NCBI GenBank assembly: GCA_963995525.1
Contig: OZ023210.1
Location: 27,932,439-27,996,438 of the forward strand
Direction: 5' to 3'
Source of the DNA: Escarpia spicata
Lineage: Eukaryota > Annelida > Polychaeta > Sabellida > Siboglinidae
DNA length: 64,000 nt
Shown: in pieces, positions 9,723 to 18,892 of the stretch
How the letters are laid out: every line of letters starts with the position of its first letter
Numbering within the stretch: the first letter of the stretch is position 1
The notes under the pieces: model-generated
What the model saw: only the letters and a program-made list of their open reading frames with translations
What the model was told of the DNA's origin: nothing
The model's database searches: none
Program-made: the position numbers and the translations under genes

Positions 9723-10875
9723 CTACAGGTCACCCTCCATTACTGTCAGAACCATTAAATTTTGTTTCATAGTGTTTCGCCACTGTTTCGAAACGGATTC
9801 TTGCAACCAAGTATTGATATTACACAACTGTTCGACTGTCACGTCGGATAGCTTCACACCTGCGTCTAACAAAACACTCAAACAGTCTTTCACCACCGCA
9901 ATTGAATTAATGGTCTCGACAGCCTCGTCAAAGTACATGCAAATTTGAATGTCATCAGATAACATACAATCGTGATGACATTGACTAGGATGGTCTATCT
10001 TGCAACCACGACATTGTCGTCTTGAGAGTTCAAAGATGCTACATGCTATGTGACGTGCAAGCGTCTTCTTCATTTCGATAACAGGGGAATCAACGGTGAT
10101 ACAAGGACCGGTAGGAAACAATGAGAAGAAGTTACGTAATAGGCAGTAAGGTGACAAGTTGTACGATCATAAAGCTAAATTGTCAACAACAAAATATCCG
10201 TGGACGCAACCGTATAGGGAGTTAAGACGTTGCCAGATGACGATTTGAAGGACATAGTAGGGGGGTCATAATCTCGGAAGAAAAAGACGTGACAGAATAT
10301 TATTTTAGGTGAAAGTATATAGTAAAACAATATAAAGTATGACTCACCACAAGCACTTCCAACTTGGCCTCCTCGGCCGTCCTCTTCCGGCGGGCACAAC
10401 ATCCGCTGGTGATATGTTGCTTGGAATTACATTTCCGTGTGAACGATCCCCCACAGTCTGGGCAGGTGAAGGGTCTCTTCGATGGTGGTAGATATCTCGG
10501 AGTCGGTAGGGACATCTCCTCAGCAGCATCCGTTCGAACCATGATATACATGTCAGAGGCTACGCAACCGTGTCGTTCGCATTACAAAGGTCCCCTATTG
10601 TCGACAATCATACGCTTCTTGCAGTATCAGCACCCGATGTAGAAGGGAGTATGCTTGCGTACTTTGTCCATAGGGAAACCTATGCCCTTGATAACAGGGT
10701 CGGCGCATACCATTGATTCTAGATTTGGCACGTTCACGACCTCTGGTTCCTATGGCGGAGAAGGACGGTTGGTCACCGGTATGATGGGTCGGCTCGTTGG
10801 CTCGTCTTCGTCGCTCGAGTCTGCTGCATCGCGAGGACGGTAATAGGGTATATTCAACTTGATGTTATTAGCCAT
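9723..10875 (-). CDS. C2HC zinc-finger gene B (right arm), split and possibly broken
   Basis: Starts at the ATG at 10875 (ACCATGG context). The first segment encodes MANNIKLNIPYYRPRDAADS then an acidic stretch like that of gene A, but a TAG follows after about 41 codons. The zinc-finger exon (10551-10348) carries CPDCGGSFTRKCNSKQH and ends at a good donor, GTG|GTGAGT. A 3' exon within 10157-9723 holds RRQCRGCKIDHPSQCHHDC, a Cys/His-rich motif I recall from repetitive genes in cnidarian and mollusc genomes, then an alpha-helical tail and a stop. The exact acceptor is unresolved. Stops between the first segment and the finger mean either further introns or decay. It is the inverted partner of gene A and shares promoter and 3' end with it. 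Confidence 0.5.
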
Positions 10876-10921
10876 GGTGTCGTCGTGATACGAATGACGG
10901 TTCGACTGGTAGAGCTCCGCG

Positions 10922-10929
10922 TTTATATA
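10922..10929 (-). promoter_or_regulatory. TATA box of gene B
   Basis: TATATAAA on the minus strand, in the same promoter block as at 4882 and 616. It is flanked upstream by TTCGGCACATTCACTAA and the CACGTG motif. Confidence 0.65.
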
Positions 10930-11099
10930 GTTAGTGAATGTGCCGAAATGGCACGTGGGCGTGCCGAAAGATCACGGATTGTACAGTAGAAAATTCAAAA
11001 GCACGGACTGCAGAGTAGAATGTACACACGCGTAGACTTCACGCGGACTGCAGAGTAGTTATTTAATTCACCACTTATCTAACAGGGTGCTTTCAGTTG

Positions 11100-11564
11100 A
11101 TGATATAACCACCAGGAATAAGCACTCGATAATAACAAGAGACACGAATGTTGGCAGTACTTGCACGCTTGCATGTAATGGAGCCCCATGACGGATAGAT
11201 CATGAACTACAATCATCATCCCTGGCGGGATAAGTGTTGAGCTAAATATATGAGTACTGCCAAAATTGGTGTCTCTTGCGCGCTTGCGTGCAATGGAGCC
11301 CCCTTACGGATAGATCATCAACTACAAACATCATCCCCCTAGTGGACAAGTGGTCGAACCACATATGAGTACTGCCAAAATTCGTGTCTCTTGCACGCTT
11401 GCGTGCAATGGAGCCCCATGACGGATAGATCATGAACTACAAACATCATTCCTGGCGGGACAACTGTTGAACTAAATATAGCAGTACCTCGAACGTTTAG
11501 TTCATAACTTATCCGCCAGGTGGCACCACTTGTAGTTCACGACATATCCGCTGGGGAAATTTAG
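11100..11564. repeat. Upstream repeat block with an internally inverted segment
   Basis: Units of about 115 bases (GGAGCCCCATGACGGATAGA, then GATCATGAACTACAA). Compared with copy 1 (700-1132), bases of about 11159-11482 are in reverse orientation while both flanks are collinear. GGCAGTACT lies at one junction and GCAGTACC at the other. Confidence 0.75.
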
Positions 11565-12043
11565 TTCATAAAAATTCCACCTAGGTGGCTCTGTTTTAAT
11601 TTTCATAAAATGTCCGCCAGATGGCGCAACTGGTCAAGCTAAGAAGCACGAATTTGCATGACAAGATTAATTTTACTGTTAAAAAACACATTTTGGCAAA
11701 ATCATACATATAACGCATATAACGCGCATGCGTCTGAATAATACATTTAAAGGAGATGTCGCACCATTAGTGCATTTTAAACTTATCATAACTGAGAGAA
11801 GTAAAAATGTGTAAATGAACATTTCAAAAAGAAAAAGTGTGTAAAAAAGCAAAAAAACACCAAAAAAACATTCATACATATAAAGGTCGCTTAGAGTAGA
11901 TTATGTATTGTTTGCACAGTCATATAAGGAGATAGTGCCTGATGATAGCCAGGTAACACATATTGCTGCATTATTCGCGCAGTAACACGAGAAGAAAATA
12001 CCTAATGATAGCCAGGTATAACACTCTGGCATTTGACGCACAG
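11565..12043. other. AT-rich spacer
   Basis: No gene seen. A short direct repeat (GATAGCCAGGTA with GCGCAGTAACACG-like flanks) occurs near 11945 and 12010. Confidence 0.4.
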
Positions 12044-12880
12044 TCACACAAAGGCCCTTACGTCTTCTTTTGTTTTCACGTGAACGATTTGCTCTCCCAC
12101 TCTGACGAAGACTTTGCCATCTTTCGTCCACGCAGTTTTTCTCTCCTTGATGTTGCTGATGCAGAAGCGATGTAGTTCAGCACGTTTTTTTGTTAACAGT
12201 TCGTTCGTGTAAACGTTGGTGCCTTTAAGGGTTTTTCGACCAGAGTAGAGTTCTTTTTTTTTTATGAGTCGCAAATTTGACGACCATTGGTCTTCCTTGG
12301 CATCTGTTGTCACGGTTGTCGCGGTTGTCTCTGGTTGGTAGTCGATGGGCTTTGCTAATGTCGCTTACGTTTATCGTGACATCTGGGAATTTGCTCTGGA
12401 CAAAAGTTACGAAAGTTTTTTCCATCTGTCTCGGCTGTTACCTCGGGCAATCCATTACTAACCAAACAATATCATATTGAGTATTGTTCGATTTCGTCCA
12501 GTTGTGTTTCCATATCAACGTTTTGTTTTGTTACGGTTTGTAATTTGTCGGTGAGATTTTCAATGTTTCTTTTCAGCAGAGTTTTCTTTGGTTAGTTTTT
12601 GATGACCATTCGCTATTACAACAATTTCATTTTGCATTGATTCCAGCTTTGTTTCTACCGTTTTGCTGATGCATTCCACAAATTTGTTCATCATATCCGC
12701 TATCATGGTATTTTGTTTCTGGAGCATCAGTTCCATCATATCTTGTTGCCTCGTCAGAATGGTTTCGATGTAGTCGTAGCGGTAGCTGTCTCTGCGGTCA
12801 ACATTGTCACTTCGCTCGCTTGAACAATATTTTTGTGTCTTTGAGTTTGGCCTGGGCATGTTGAGAAGTTGAGAAGTCAC
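12044..12880 (-). pseudogene. Non-LTR retrotransposon ORF1-like protein, frameshifted
   Basis: Three overlapping minus-strand frames read in order. At 12880-12560 is a basic N-terminus and a heptad-rich coiled coil (IETILTRQQDMMELMLQKQN). At 12425-12225 an RRM-like core includes VSDISKAHRLPTR and RPMVVKFATHKKKRTLLW. At 12313-12044 come LKGTNVYTNELLTKKRAELH and WTKDGKVFVRVGEQIVHVKT. This order (coiled coil, RRM-like fold, C-terminal domain) is typical of LINE ORF1 RNA-binding proteins that coat the element RNA. At least two frameshifts separate the parts, one near 12290-12240 beside an A/T run. No ORF2 lies next to it, so this is a dead fragment. Confidence 0.7.
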
Positions 12881-14553
12881 AGCAATTTACCACGAAGTCG
12901 CACCTTATTCACTCCACGACGGAGGTCATGCGTGACCGACGTAATCACTACCTCAGTTGACGTTAGTGCACTGCCATCGGTCGCGCTTGGACAGGCAGGC
13001 AGCCAGCTGTGAAATGGCGAACACAACAAGTATTCATCACTGTCCGGTGACGATCACTACTGGTTGCTGGTAACGTAGCCACCTGTAGTGACCACTGACG
13101 GGAAGCCCATCCAACATAAATTTGCACAAATGTCAAAATTCACATGGAGTCAACTCGCCCCATCTGCGTCCGCCGCATCCTGGACAACTTAAGGAAATCC
13201 CTGCCAATTTACAGGTTCGAACGTGAAGTCTGTCAATCAAATGCTGCTGCTTATTTGACGGGGATCATCAATGCACCGACGTCTCCGTGATCACGTGACG
13301 TACACTGATCACAGTGATGTACTAGTACTGATGAACAGTACTAGACAACATTATTTACATCTATGTAAACACATATAGGTGTTTAGGAAACTCGCTTTTT
13401 CAAAGTTTTGAGACAAACATATGTTTTATTTACGGTTTGTGTGGAATATAAAAAGTAAAATGGTTAGTGTTTGAATGAGATATCTTTTATTTTGCAATTT
13501 TAATTGGTTATGGGAATTTTTTGAAAAGATGGTCTTCAATATGATAAATCCCAAGTTGCAAATTCCATGGTTAATGGGACAAGTGTTAATACATAATGCA
13601 ACTAAATGTACTACGGATTACATGTGCCTGACCTCGAAACAACTGTTGGTCGCTTTGGTTGAGTCTTAATTTGTAGATGGCTTCGACAATTTCTAGTGTT
13701 ATGTTTCGTCTGTTGCGAATAGGTGTATTGTTGATTCTTGCTTGTGAGAAGTGTTGTAACCTGGAGATACAGTGTTATATGAAAATTGAATTATGACATT
13801 TTAGAAATTGTTGTCGCAAATTTACTGGATGTACATTCATTGTTATAATATACATGCGATGTCTGTATAAGAATAAAACATAATTTCAGGATGACGTATA
13901 TACTCATTTATTATTAATGAAAAGTAAAACATTCTAGTAGAAAGCATACTGTTGCTCAGAACGCGCTGCTGACCAATTGGAAGCGCGGGTTGCTGGTTGT
14001 AATGAGGTCAGCACGATGTTGTCGTACTGACCAATGAGCATCGCGGTTCTCTGACATGAGTGGCGATCCTTGCTTGGTATATGGGAGATCGCGGCTAGTC
14101 GCAACAAACAACACCATAATTCAAGACGTTCAGTTCAGTTTCTTACCCGATTATAGTATTTCGTATATCAACAAACAGCAAATATATATCCGACAAATAG
14201 CAACTAAAAAATATAGTGATTGGTCCACTCGCCTTTTTCTATGTTCTTTTGTTTCCTTTGACCATTGGCCTGTGATCGACCAAAGCACAACTATATTTAT
14301 TTTGTTATTTACCTTTTCGGTCAACTTGAATAGACAGTCATTCTCCAGGTATCGCCCCGGGTTTTTGCAGCACTGATGAGGGTAAGCTAGTGAAATATAA
14401 TTTGCATCTGCTTTAGGTTACGAGGTACCAGTGCCACAGCTAGCCCCGGACTCCCCTACGTTGCCGAGTACAAAACTAGCGCGAGAGTCGTTGGTCTCTC
14501 CCAACATCCTCGAGAGTCTGGCATATGTCGCAAGCCGTCGCCACCCACTGCTC
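12881..14553. other. Non-coding region before the Polinton
   Basis: I see no supported gene. The open frames near 13475 and 14056 are short, AT-biased and without recognisable domains. GTGACGTACAC-type and ATCACGTGAC motifs occur near 13290. Confidence 0.4.
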
Positions 14554-14559
14554 TACGTC
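14554..14559. repeat. Target site duplication, left (TACGTC)
   Basis: TACGTC directly precedes the left terminus AGTAGTAG and is repeated at 32092-32097 directly after the right terminus. Six bases is the duplication length known for Polinton integration. Confidence 0.9.
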
Positions 14560-14865
14560 AGTAGTAGTAGTGTGGTTAAGGCCCCCGTGTAAAAAGGTCA
14601 TGTACCCAAGATCAAAGAAAGATCAAAGAAATAGGCTCCGCCCCAAAACAAATTCCTAAAACTTAGCATCTATACAGAAAAAGTCAACATCAAAGGATTT
14701 TGCACTTTTTCCTAAAACTTAGGAGCGGAACTAAATACCCTTAATTACCCTTAATTACCTTTGATTGATAGGACCACCCAACGACGCTGACCCGTTGCCC
14801 TTTAGTGTGTGTTTCTTTTTCTATGCGTGATTGACAGACCCAACGACAAATCAGAGGCTTGGAAT
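14560..14865. repeat. Left terminal inverted repeat
   Basis: Matches the reverse complement of 31776-32091 with scattered substitutions and small indels. Internal features are a doubled GATCAAAGAAA, a doubled CCTAAAACTTAG and a run of ACCCTTAATT. The right copy carries about 20 extra bases near CGTGTAATGTATGTG. Confidence 0.93.
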
Positions 14866-14902
14866 CCGCCCAGCCGTATTAATGATTGGCTACTAAGGCT
14901 AC

Positions 14903-14909
14903 TATATAG
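14903..14909 (+). promoter_or_regulatory. TATA-like box of the NADAR gene
   Basis: TATATAG lies 45 bases before the ATG at 14948 and just inside the left terminal repeat. Position and spacing fit a pol II core promoter for the rightward block's first gene. Confidence 0.5.
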
Positions 14910-14947
14910 TATGGGCGGCCGGTGACGTGAACAGTAGCAGCTTGGCG

Positions 14948-15403
14948 ATGACTCCCGCTATACATTTCCGTGGGAGTGCATCGTTCCTGTCGAACTGGTA
15001 TCCGTGTCGAGTGGCGGCGTATGGTCGGGGCTTCAGATCCGTAGAGCACGCTTATCATTTTAGAAAAGCGATGTTTCACGACGATACCCAAACCGCTGAG
15101 TGTATCAAAGAGGTGTGGTCGGGGTATAGCGCAAAACGCCGAAGTTCCAGAATCGAGAAAAAGAGAACGAACGCCGAATGGTACGCCGTTAGGGTCGCGT
15201 GCATGAAGTCCCTGCTGATGAGCAAGTTAGGGGGGTCAAAGAAGTTGAAAGACGCCCTATTGGCTACCGGGAAAGCCGAATTGGTGGAATGGGTGCCGTC
15301 GCACGATGCCTTCAGGGGTATTGGCATTGGCGACAGAGAGGGACACAATATGCTCGGTAAATTAGTGATGGAGGTGCGCGAGGAGCTTAGAAGAAACGAA
15401 TAA
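14948..15403 (+). CDS. NADAR (YbiA/DUF1768-like) domain protein
   Basis: A 151-residue protein, almost entirely one NADAR domain. Family signatures in order: FRGSASFLSNWYPC near the N-terminus, FRSVEHAYHFRKAMF, then WYAVRVACMKSLL, LLATGKAELVEW, SHDAFRGIG and GHNMLGKLVMEVREEL at the C-terminus. NADAR proteins bind ADP-ribose-type ligands; known members are N-glycosidases acting on riboflavin intermediates or removing ADP-ribose from modified guanine. Here it is intact, sits first in the rightward block and has its own TATA-like box. NADAR is not a core Polinton gene, so it is likely captured cargo. A role in countering host ADP-ribosylation or NAD-linked defence is inference. The ATG is preferred over an in-frame GTG seven codons upstream. 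Confidence 0.85.
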   Translation: MTPAIHFRGSASFLSNWYPCRVAAYGRGFRSVEHAYHFRKAMFHDDTQTAECIKEVWSGYSAKRRSSRIEKKRTNAEWYAVRVACMKSLLMSKLGGSKKLKDALLATGKAELVEWVPSHDAFRGIGIGDREGHNMLGKLVMEVREELRRNE

Positions 15404-15441
15404 AGTCGGCGGTCGCGGCCGCGTGCGCGACAGTCGTAGAT

Positions 15442-16063
15442 ATGAGCGTGCTTTTGAAGCATCCGTTTACGTGTATAGTGGCCGGTCCCACGGGGTGCAG
15501 CAAGACTACTTTCGTCGCTCGTCTAATACGGCATTCGGCCGCCATAATCGAGCCGCCGCCCGAGAAAGTCCTGTGGTGCTACGGCCAGTGGCAGGACGCC
15601 TACAAGACGATGCCGCCTACAATAGAATTCGTAGAAGGCCTACCGGATCCGACGTGTTTAGAAGGCAAAACGAGGGCGCTTCTAGTGCTCGATGACCTCA
15701 TGGAGGAAACCAATAGTCGGGTCACGACACTGTTTACAACAAAAAAACCATCACTGTAACACGTCCGTCGTACAGTTGCTGCAGAATATGTTTCCGAAAG
15801 GAAAAGAGAGCCGCACGATTAGTCTGAACGCCCAATATATGGTACTATTCAAGAGCCCCCGGGATGCCGGTCAAGTAAGTCACCTAGCAAAACAGATGTA
15901 TCCGGGTAAGGTTGACTACATGATCGAGTCTTTCAAAGACGCCACGTCGGCCGCGTACGGCTATCTTTTCGTAGATTTGAAACAGGAAACGGAGGAGTCC
16001 ATGCGCATGCGCACGTGTATATTTCCGGACGACCGCCTAAAGTACGCCTACGTGAGGCGATAA
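15442..16063 (+). pseudogene. FtsK/HerA-type DNA-packaging ATPase (A32-like), frameshifted
   Basis: The N-terminal frame has a Walker A at residues 15-22 (GPTGCSKT) and a Walker B near residues 79-86 (ALLVLDDLM). The second half continues in another frame with LLQNMFPKGKESRTISLNAQ, typical of Polinton and large DNA virus packaging ATPases. The frames part at an A7 run at 15741-15747; a one-base error or indel there would explain the break. In this group the ATPase drives genome entry into the preformed capsid. It starts at an ATG 38 bases after the NADAR stop, so both probably belong to one rightward gene block. The total span (about 207 codons) is the usual family length. Confidence 0.88.
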
Positions 16064-16103
16064 AAGGAGGGCGCCGTCACCGGGAGCGTCATTCGCTTTA
16101 AGG

Positions 16104-16460
16104 ATGACGGACCGCGTGAAGAGGCATGTCCTGGCATTGCAGCTGCTGAGTCGTACTAAGAAGAACGTCGCACTGCGAAAGGCCGTAATCGCCCACGCCG
16201 ACGCCGACCTAGTGTGTAGTCTGTGCGATTGCGCATACAACATTCTGATAGGGAACGTGAAAATATCGGCGAAGCAGAAAAAAGTACTGGCAAAATACAA
16301 GAAGCACTTGCGTAAGCTGGGGAACAAAAAGGTGCCCGTCAAACAGAAACGGGCCATTCTGCAAACGGGGTCGGGCGCCTTTCTGACGGCCCTGCTGGCA
16401 CCGTTAACAAGCACCGTTTTACTGCCCCTGCTCAGACAGACTTTCGGCGGGGAAAAGTGA
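16104..16460 (+). CDS. pX-like core/virion protein
   Basis: 118 residues, very basic (repeated KK, KQK and RK pairs), ending in a glycine-rich hydrophobic tail: KRAILQTGSGAFLTALLAPL then TSTVLLPLL. The pattern of basic body followed by GxFLxxLLxP resembles the C-terminus of adenovirus core protein pX and the equivalent Polinton/adintovirus protein. It probably condenses or coats DNA within the virion; I infer this from that resemblance. Intact frame, 40 bases after the ATPase, four bases before the next start. No other catalytic motif is visible. Confidence 0.65.
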   Translation: MTDRVKRHVLALQLLSRTKKNVALRKAVIAHADADLVCSLCDCAYNILIGNVKISAKQKKVLAKYKKHLRKLGNKKVPVKQKRAILQTGSGAFLTALLAPLTSTVLLPLLRQTFGGEK

Positions 16461-16464
16461 GAGG

Positions 16465-17133
16465 ATGCAGCACGCAAAGAAGATGGCGTTGGTCGATCCG
16501 CGATTGGTGGAGAGCCTACTGCCGCTCATCGACCAACCGCCGAGCACGACCCGGTCGCGTGCGATGAGTAGCCTGGACAGTGACATGAAAAACGTTCTAG
16601 AACGATCGGATTTATCGGACCACGATAAGGCGGTGTCGTACAATAAACTGTTGGGCCGCTACAACGCGCTAGAGGCGGCCCGAGCGGCGCAGCCAGTACG
16701 CGTGTCGGTGGTGAGCGAGTCGACGCCGGCGGAAACAGAGGCGACAACGCCGCCGCCCTCGGACGCCATAGAGCGCGAAATAGTGGACAGCTTGCCGAAA
16801 ACCCTGAAAGCGAAAGCCGGCCGACTTATTGCAAAAATGAAATCCGATCCGCTGTGTCGATGGAACGACCGCGGCGAGTTCGTGTACGACGGTCGAACGG
16901 TTAAGGGGAGCAACATGGTCGACCTCGTGAACGACCTTATGCGAACACGAAAGAAGATGACCCCTCCTGTGGGGTGGCAAACGTTCGGGGAGCGTATGAG
17001 GGGACTGAACGTGCCTATGGAGTTCGTCGGTAACCCCCGGTATCGGAAGGCCATGCAGCAGTCGAAATGGGTAGAAGAGACGGCGCCGACGCCGGCTAAG
17101 CCCATTCGGCTCGGCGAGACGTGGACGCAGTAA
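16465..17133 (+). CDS. Conserved Polinton protein of unknown function
   Basis: 222 residues. The N-terminal block MALVDPRLVESL is followed by SLDSDMKNVLERSDLSDHDK and AVSYNKLLGRYN, a helical segment I recall from many Polinton-like loci. A Pro/Thr-rich linker follows (about residues 80-100), then a C-terminal domain with WNDRGEFVYDGRTVKGSNMV and DLVNDLMRTRKK. The second half resembles a small DNA- or capsid-associated domain, but I cannot name it. Intact and tightly spaced after the pX-like gene, it is likely a virion or assembly factor. The internal ATG at 16483 could be the true start. Confidence 0.6.
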   Translation: MQHAKKMALVDPRLVESLLPLIDQPPSTTRSRAMSSLDSDMKNVLERSDLSDHDKAVSYNKLLGRYNALEAARAAQPVRVSVVSESTPAETEATTPPPSDAIEREIVDSLPKTLKAKAGRLIAKMKSDPLCRWNDRGEFVYDGRTVKGSNMVDLVNDLMRTRKKMTPPVGWQTFGERMRGLNVPMEFVGNPRYRKAMQQSKWVEETAPTPAKPIRLGETWTQ

Positions 17134-17207
17134 CACAGGCGGAGGACCGCCGTTAAAAAACGCCGTAGCGAAGCGCCGGAGTGGGAGACGTCGTCTTAAG
17201 ATCAGCA

Positions 17208-17372
17208 ATGCGAAGGTCGGTGATCGTCGTCGTAGACGCCACAGTGCTTGTCCTTGTCTACGTCGGCATATTGGTGTGCGTCAATCGTGATTGTTTATCA
17301 ACGCTGTCATGGTGTCCGGGTGGACTCGTGGCGCTAAACGAAAGCGTCGTCAACGAGATGATCCTCTTCTGA
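17208..17372 (+). CDS. Possible small membrane protein overlapping integrase
   Basis: 54 codons from an ATG: two arginines, then a hydrophobic stretch SVIVVVDATVLVLVYVGILV long enough for one membrane span, then a Cys-containing polar tail. It overlaps the 5' end of the integrase gene in another frame. Small overlapping membrane ORFs are common in viruses, but this could be chance. Low confidence. Confidence 0.25.
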   Translation: MRRSVIVVVDATVLVLVYVGILVCVNRDCLSTLSWCPGGLVALNESVVNEMILF

Positions 17373-18411
17373 GGCGCGCCTATTACGACCCGAAACAGGC
17401 GGGCAGCTATGGCGGCGTTGACGCATTGTATAGGGGGGTCGCATCACGCAAACCGATCTTCGAGCGGTGGCTTCCGGCCCAAGATACGTACACCCTGCAC
17501 AAACCGGTTAAACGAAAGTTCAAACGATGCTGCGTTATCGTCTGCGGTCGAAACCAGCAGTGGCAAGCCGATTTGGTCGACGTCGCTACACTGAAAAAAT
17601 TCAATGATGGCATAACGTTTCTATTGACGGTTATCGACGTCTTCTCGAAGCGGGCGTGGTGCGTCCCGTTGAAGAGTAAGTCGGGCTTGTCCCTCGTCGC
17701 GGCCTTCGAGACCCTGTTGCAGGCGGAACGACCGCTGCACGCCCTGCAGACGGATAAGGGGACGGAGTTTCTCAACGCGCCCCTACAGAAACTCTTCAGG
17801 AACCACGGCGTTCGCCATTTCGTGACGCATAACGAGGAGACTAAGGCGAGCGTCGTGGAACGTTTCAATAGGACGCTGAAGACGCGCATGTGGCACTATT
17901 TTATGAAACATCAGACGCTGCGACACGTAGAGGCGTTGCCACATCTCGTACGATCGTACAACAACGCCTACCATCGAAGCATCGGCAGGACGCCGGCGAG
18001 CTTAACGCCGAAAACCAGGAGAACGTATGGCAACGACTGTACGGGGGCGCCTCCGGCGGCGGTAAACCGAAACTGCGAGAGGGAGACCGTGTGCGCATCA
18101 GCAAGGTGAAGGGTCGATTCAGAAAAGGGTACATGGCTAACTGGAGCGAAGAGCTCTTCACCATCGTAGAGGCGCATCCGTCCGAGCCGCCCGTGTATCG
18201 GCTGGAGGACGATGCCGGGACGCCGGTAGAGGGCACCTTTTACGAGGAGGAAGTACAACGCGTGATCGTCCCGAAGGACAAACTGTATCGCGTGGAGGAC
18301 GTTCTACGGCATCGTAAGGGGGGCACTGAAGTGCTCGTGAAATGGAGCGGTTATCCGACCTCGTTCAACAGCTGGATCGACGCCGGGGCGCTCGTGGACT
18401 ATAAAGGGTAG
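17309..18411 (+). pseudogene. Retroviral-type integrase with C-terminal chromodomain, frameshifted
   Basis: From the ATG at 17309. The rve catalytic core shows the three acidic residues: Asp in QWQADLVD, Asp in LQTDKGTEFLN and Glu in KASVVERFNRTLK. After IGRTPASLT the frame changes (near 18000); the second frame continues with VWQRLYGG, an SH3-like segment (REGDRVRISKVKGRFRKGYM) and a chromodomain (YRVEDVLRHRKGGTEVLVKW then SGYPTSFNSWI). Polinton integrases insert the element by cutting and strand transfer, leaving 6-bp duplications as seen here; the chromodomain may steer it to methylated histone H3. One indel breaks the gene. Confidence 0.93.
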
Positions 18412-18492
18412 GGCGGTCGTGGCGTCGACGGACAGTCATGTGGACGCGCCACATGGGGTGCTGGCGCCTACACGAGGCGGGCCTATGCAACG

Positions 18493-18501
18493 GTTTATAA
18501 A
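18493..18501 (+). promoter_or_regulatory. TATA box before the membrane-protein gene
   Basis: TTTATAAAGG lies 46 bases before the ATG at 18539 and inside the region that would otherwise be read as the 5' end of a longer frame. It argues for the downstream start. Confidence 0.55.
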
Positions 18502-18538
18502 GGCCCCTGCTGCATTGAGAGACCGCAGTGGCGCAACG

Positions 18539-18892
18539 ATGACCGACGGGGCGACATCCAACGAGACGCCTACAAGCGGGCGGCCTACAACATACGTCGG
18601 GGAAGCCGACGAAAACGAGTCAAGCGCCTTCGCGATCGACGCCGGCGCGGAATCCGTCGACGCGTCCGCGCCTATCACCCCCCCCCCCCCCGTCCGCGAA
18701 CACGCTCCATGGCATTTCTTCGGGAGCGACTGCCCTAAATCCGAGATCATCTTCATATGCCAGGTCGTCGTCCTGTACTCGGTCATCATCGTGAGTATAT
18801 ACAATCTGTCGAGAGGTCAGGGCGACTCCAACCTGTGGACGGCCCTGATGAGTAGCTGTCTCGGCTACCTGCTCCCGAGTCCGTCTATATGA
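18539..18892 (+). CDS. Polinton C-terminal membrane protein
   Basis: 117 residues from the ATG after the TATA box. The N-terminal half is acidic, Thr/Ser/Pro-rich and probably disordered; the second half has SDCPKSEIIFICQVVVLYSV and IIVSIYNLSRGQGD, then LWTALMSSCLGYLLPSPSI, i.e. one strong membrane helix and a second amphipathic one. The CPKSEI...SSCLGYLLP signature recurs in Polinton and adintovirus loci between the integrase and the minor capsid gene. Function is unknown; a virion-membrane or entry role is conceivable. A C-run (about 14 bases near 18679) encodes prolines and is an error-prone site. The reading frame could begin earlier with GTG at 18419, which I reject for lack of an ATG. 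Confidence 0.65.
   Translation: MTDGATSNETPTSGRPTTYVGEADENESSAFAIDAGAESVDASAPITPPPPVREHAPWHFFGSDCPKSEIIFICQVVVLYSVIIVSIYNLSRGQGDSNLWTALMSSCLGYLLPSPSI

Noticed and set aside
18419..18538. Upstream extension of the membrane protein from GTG
   Set aside because: No ATG at that point; a TATA box lies inside this segment and an ATG follows at a suitable distance.
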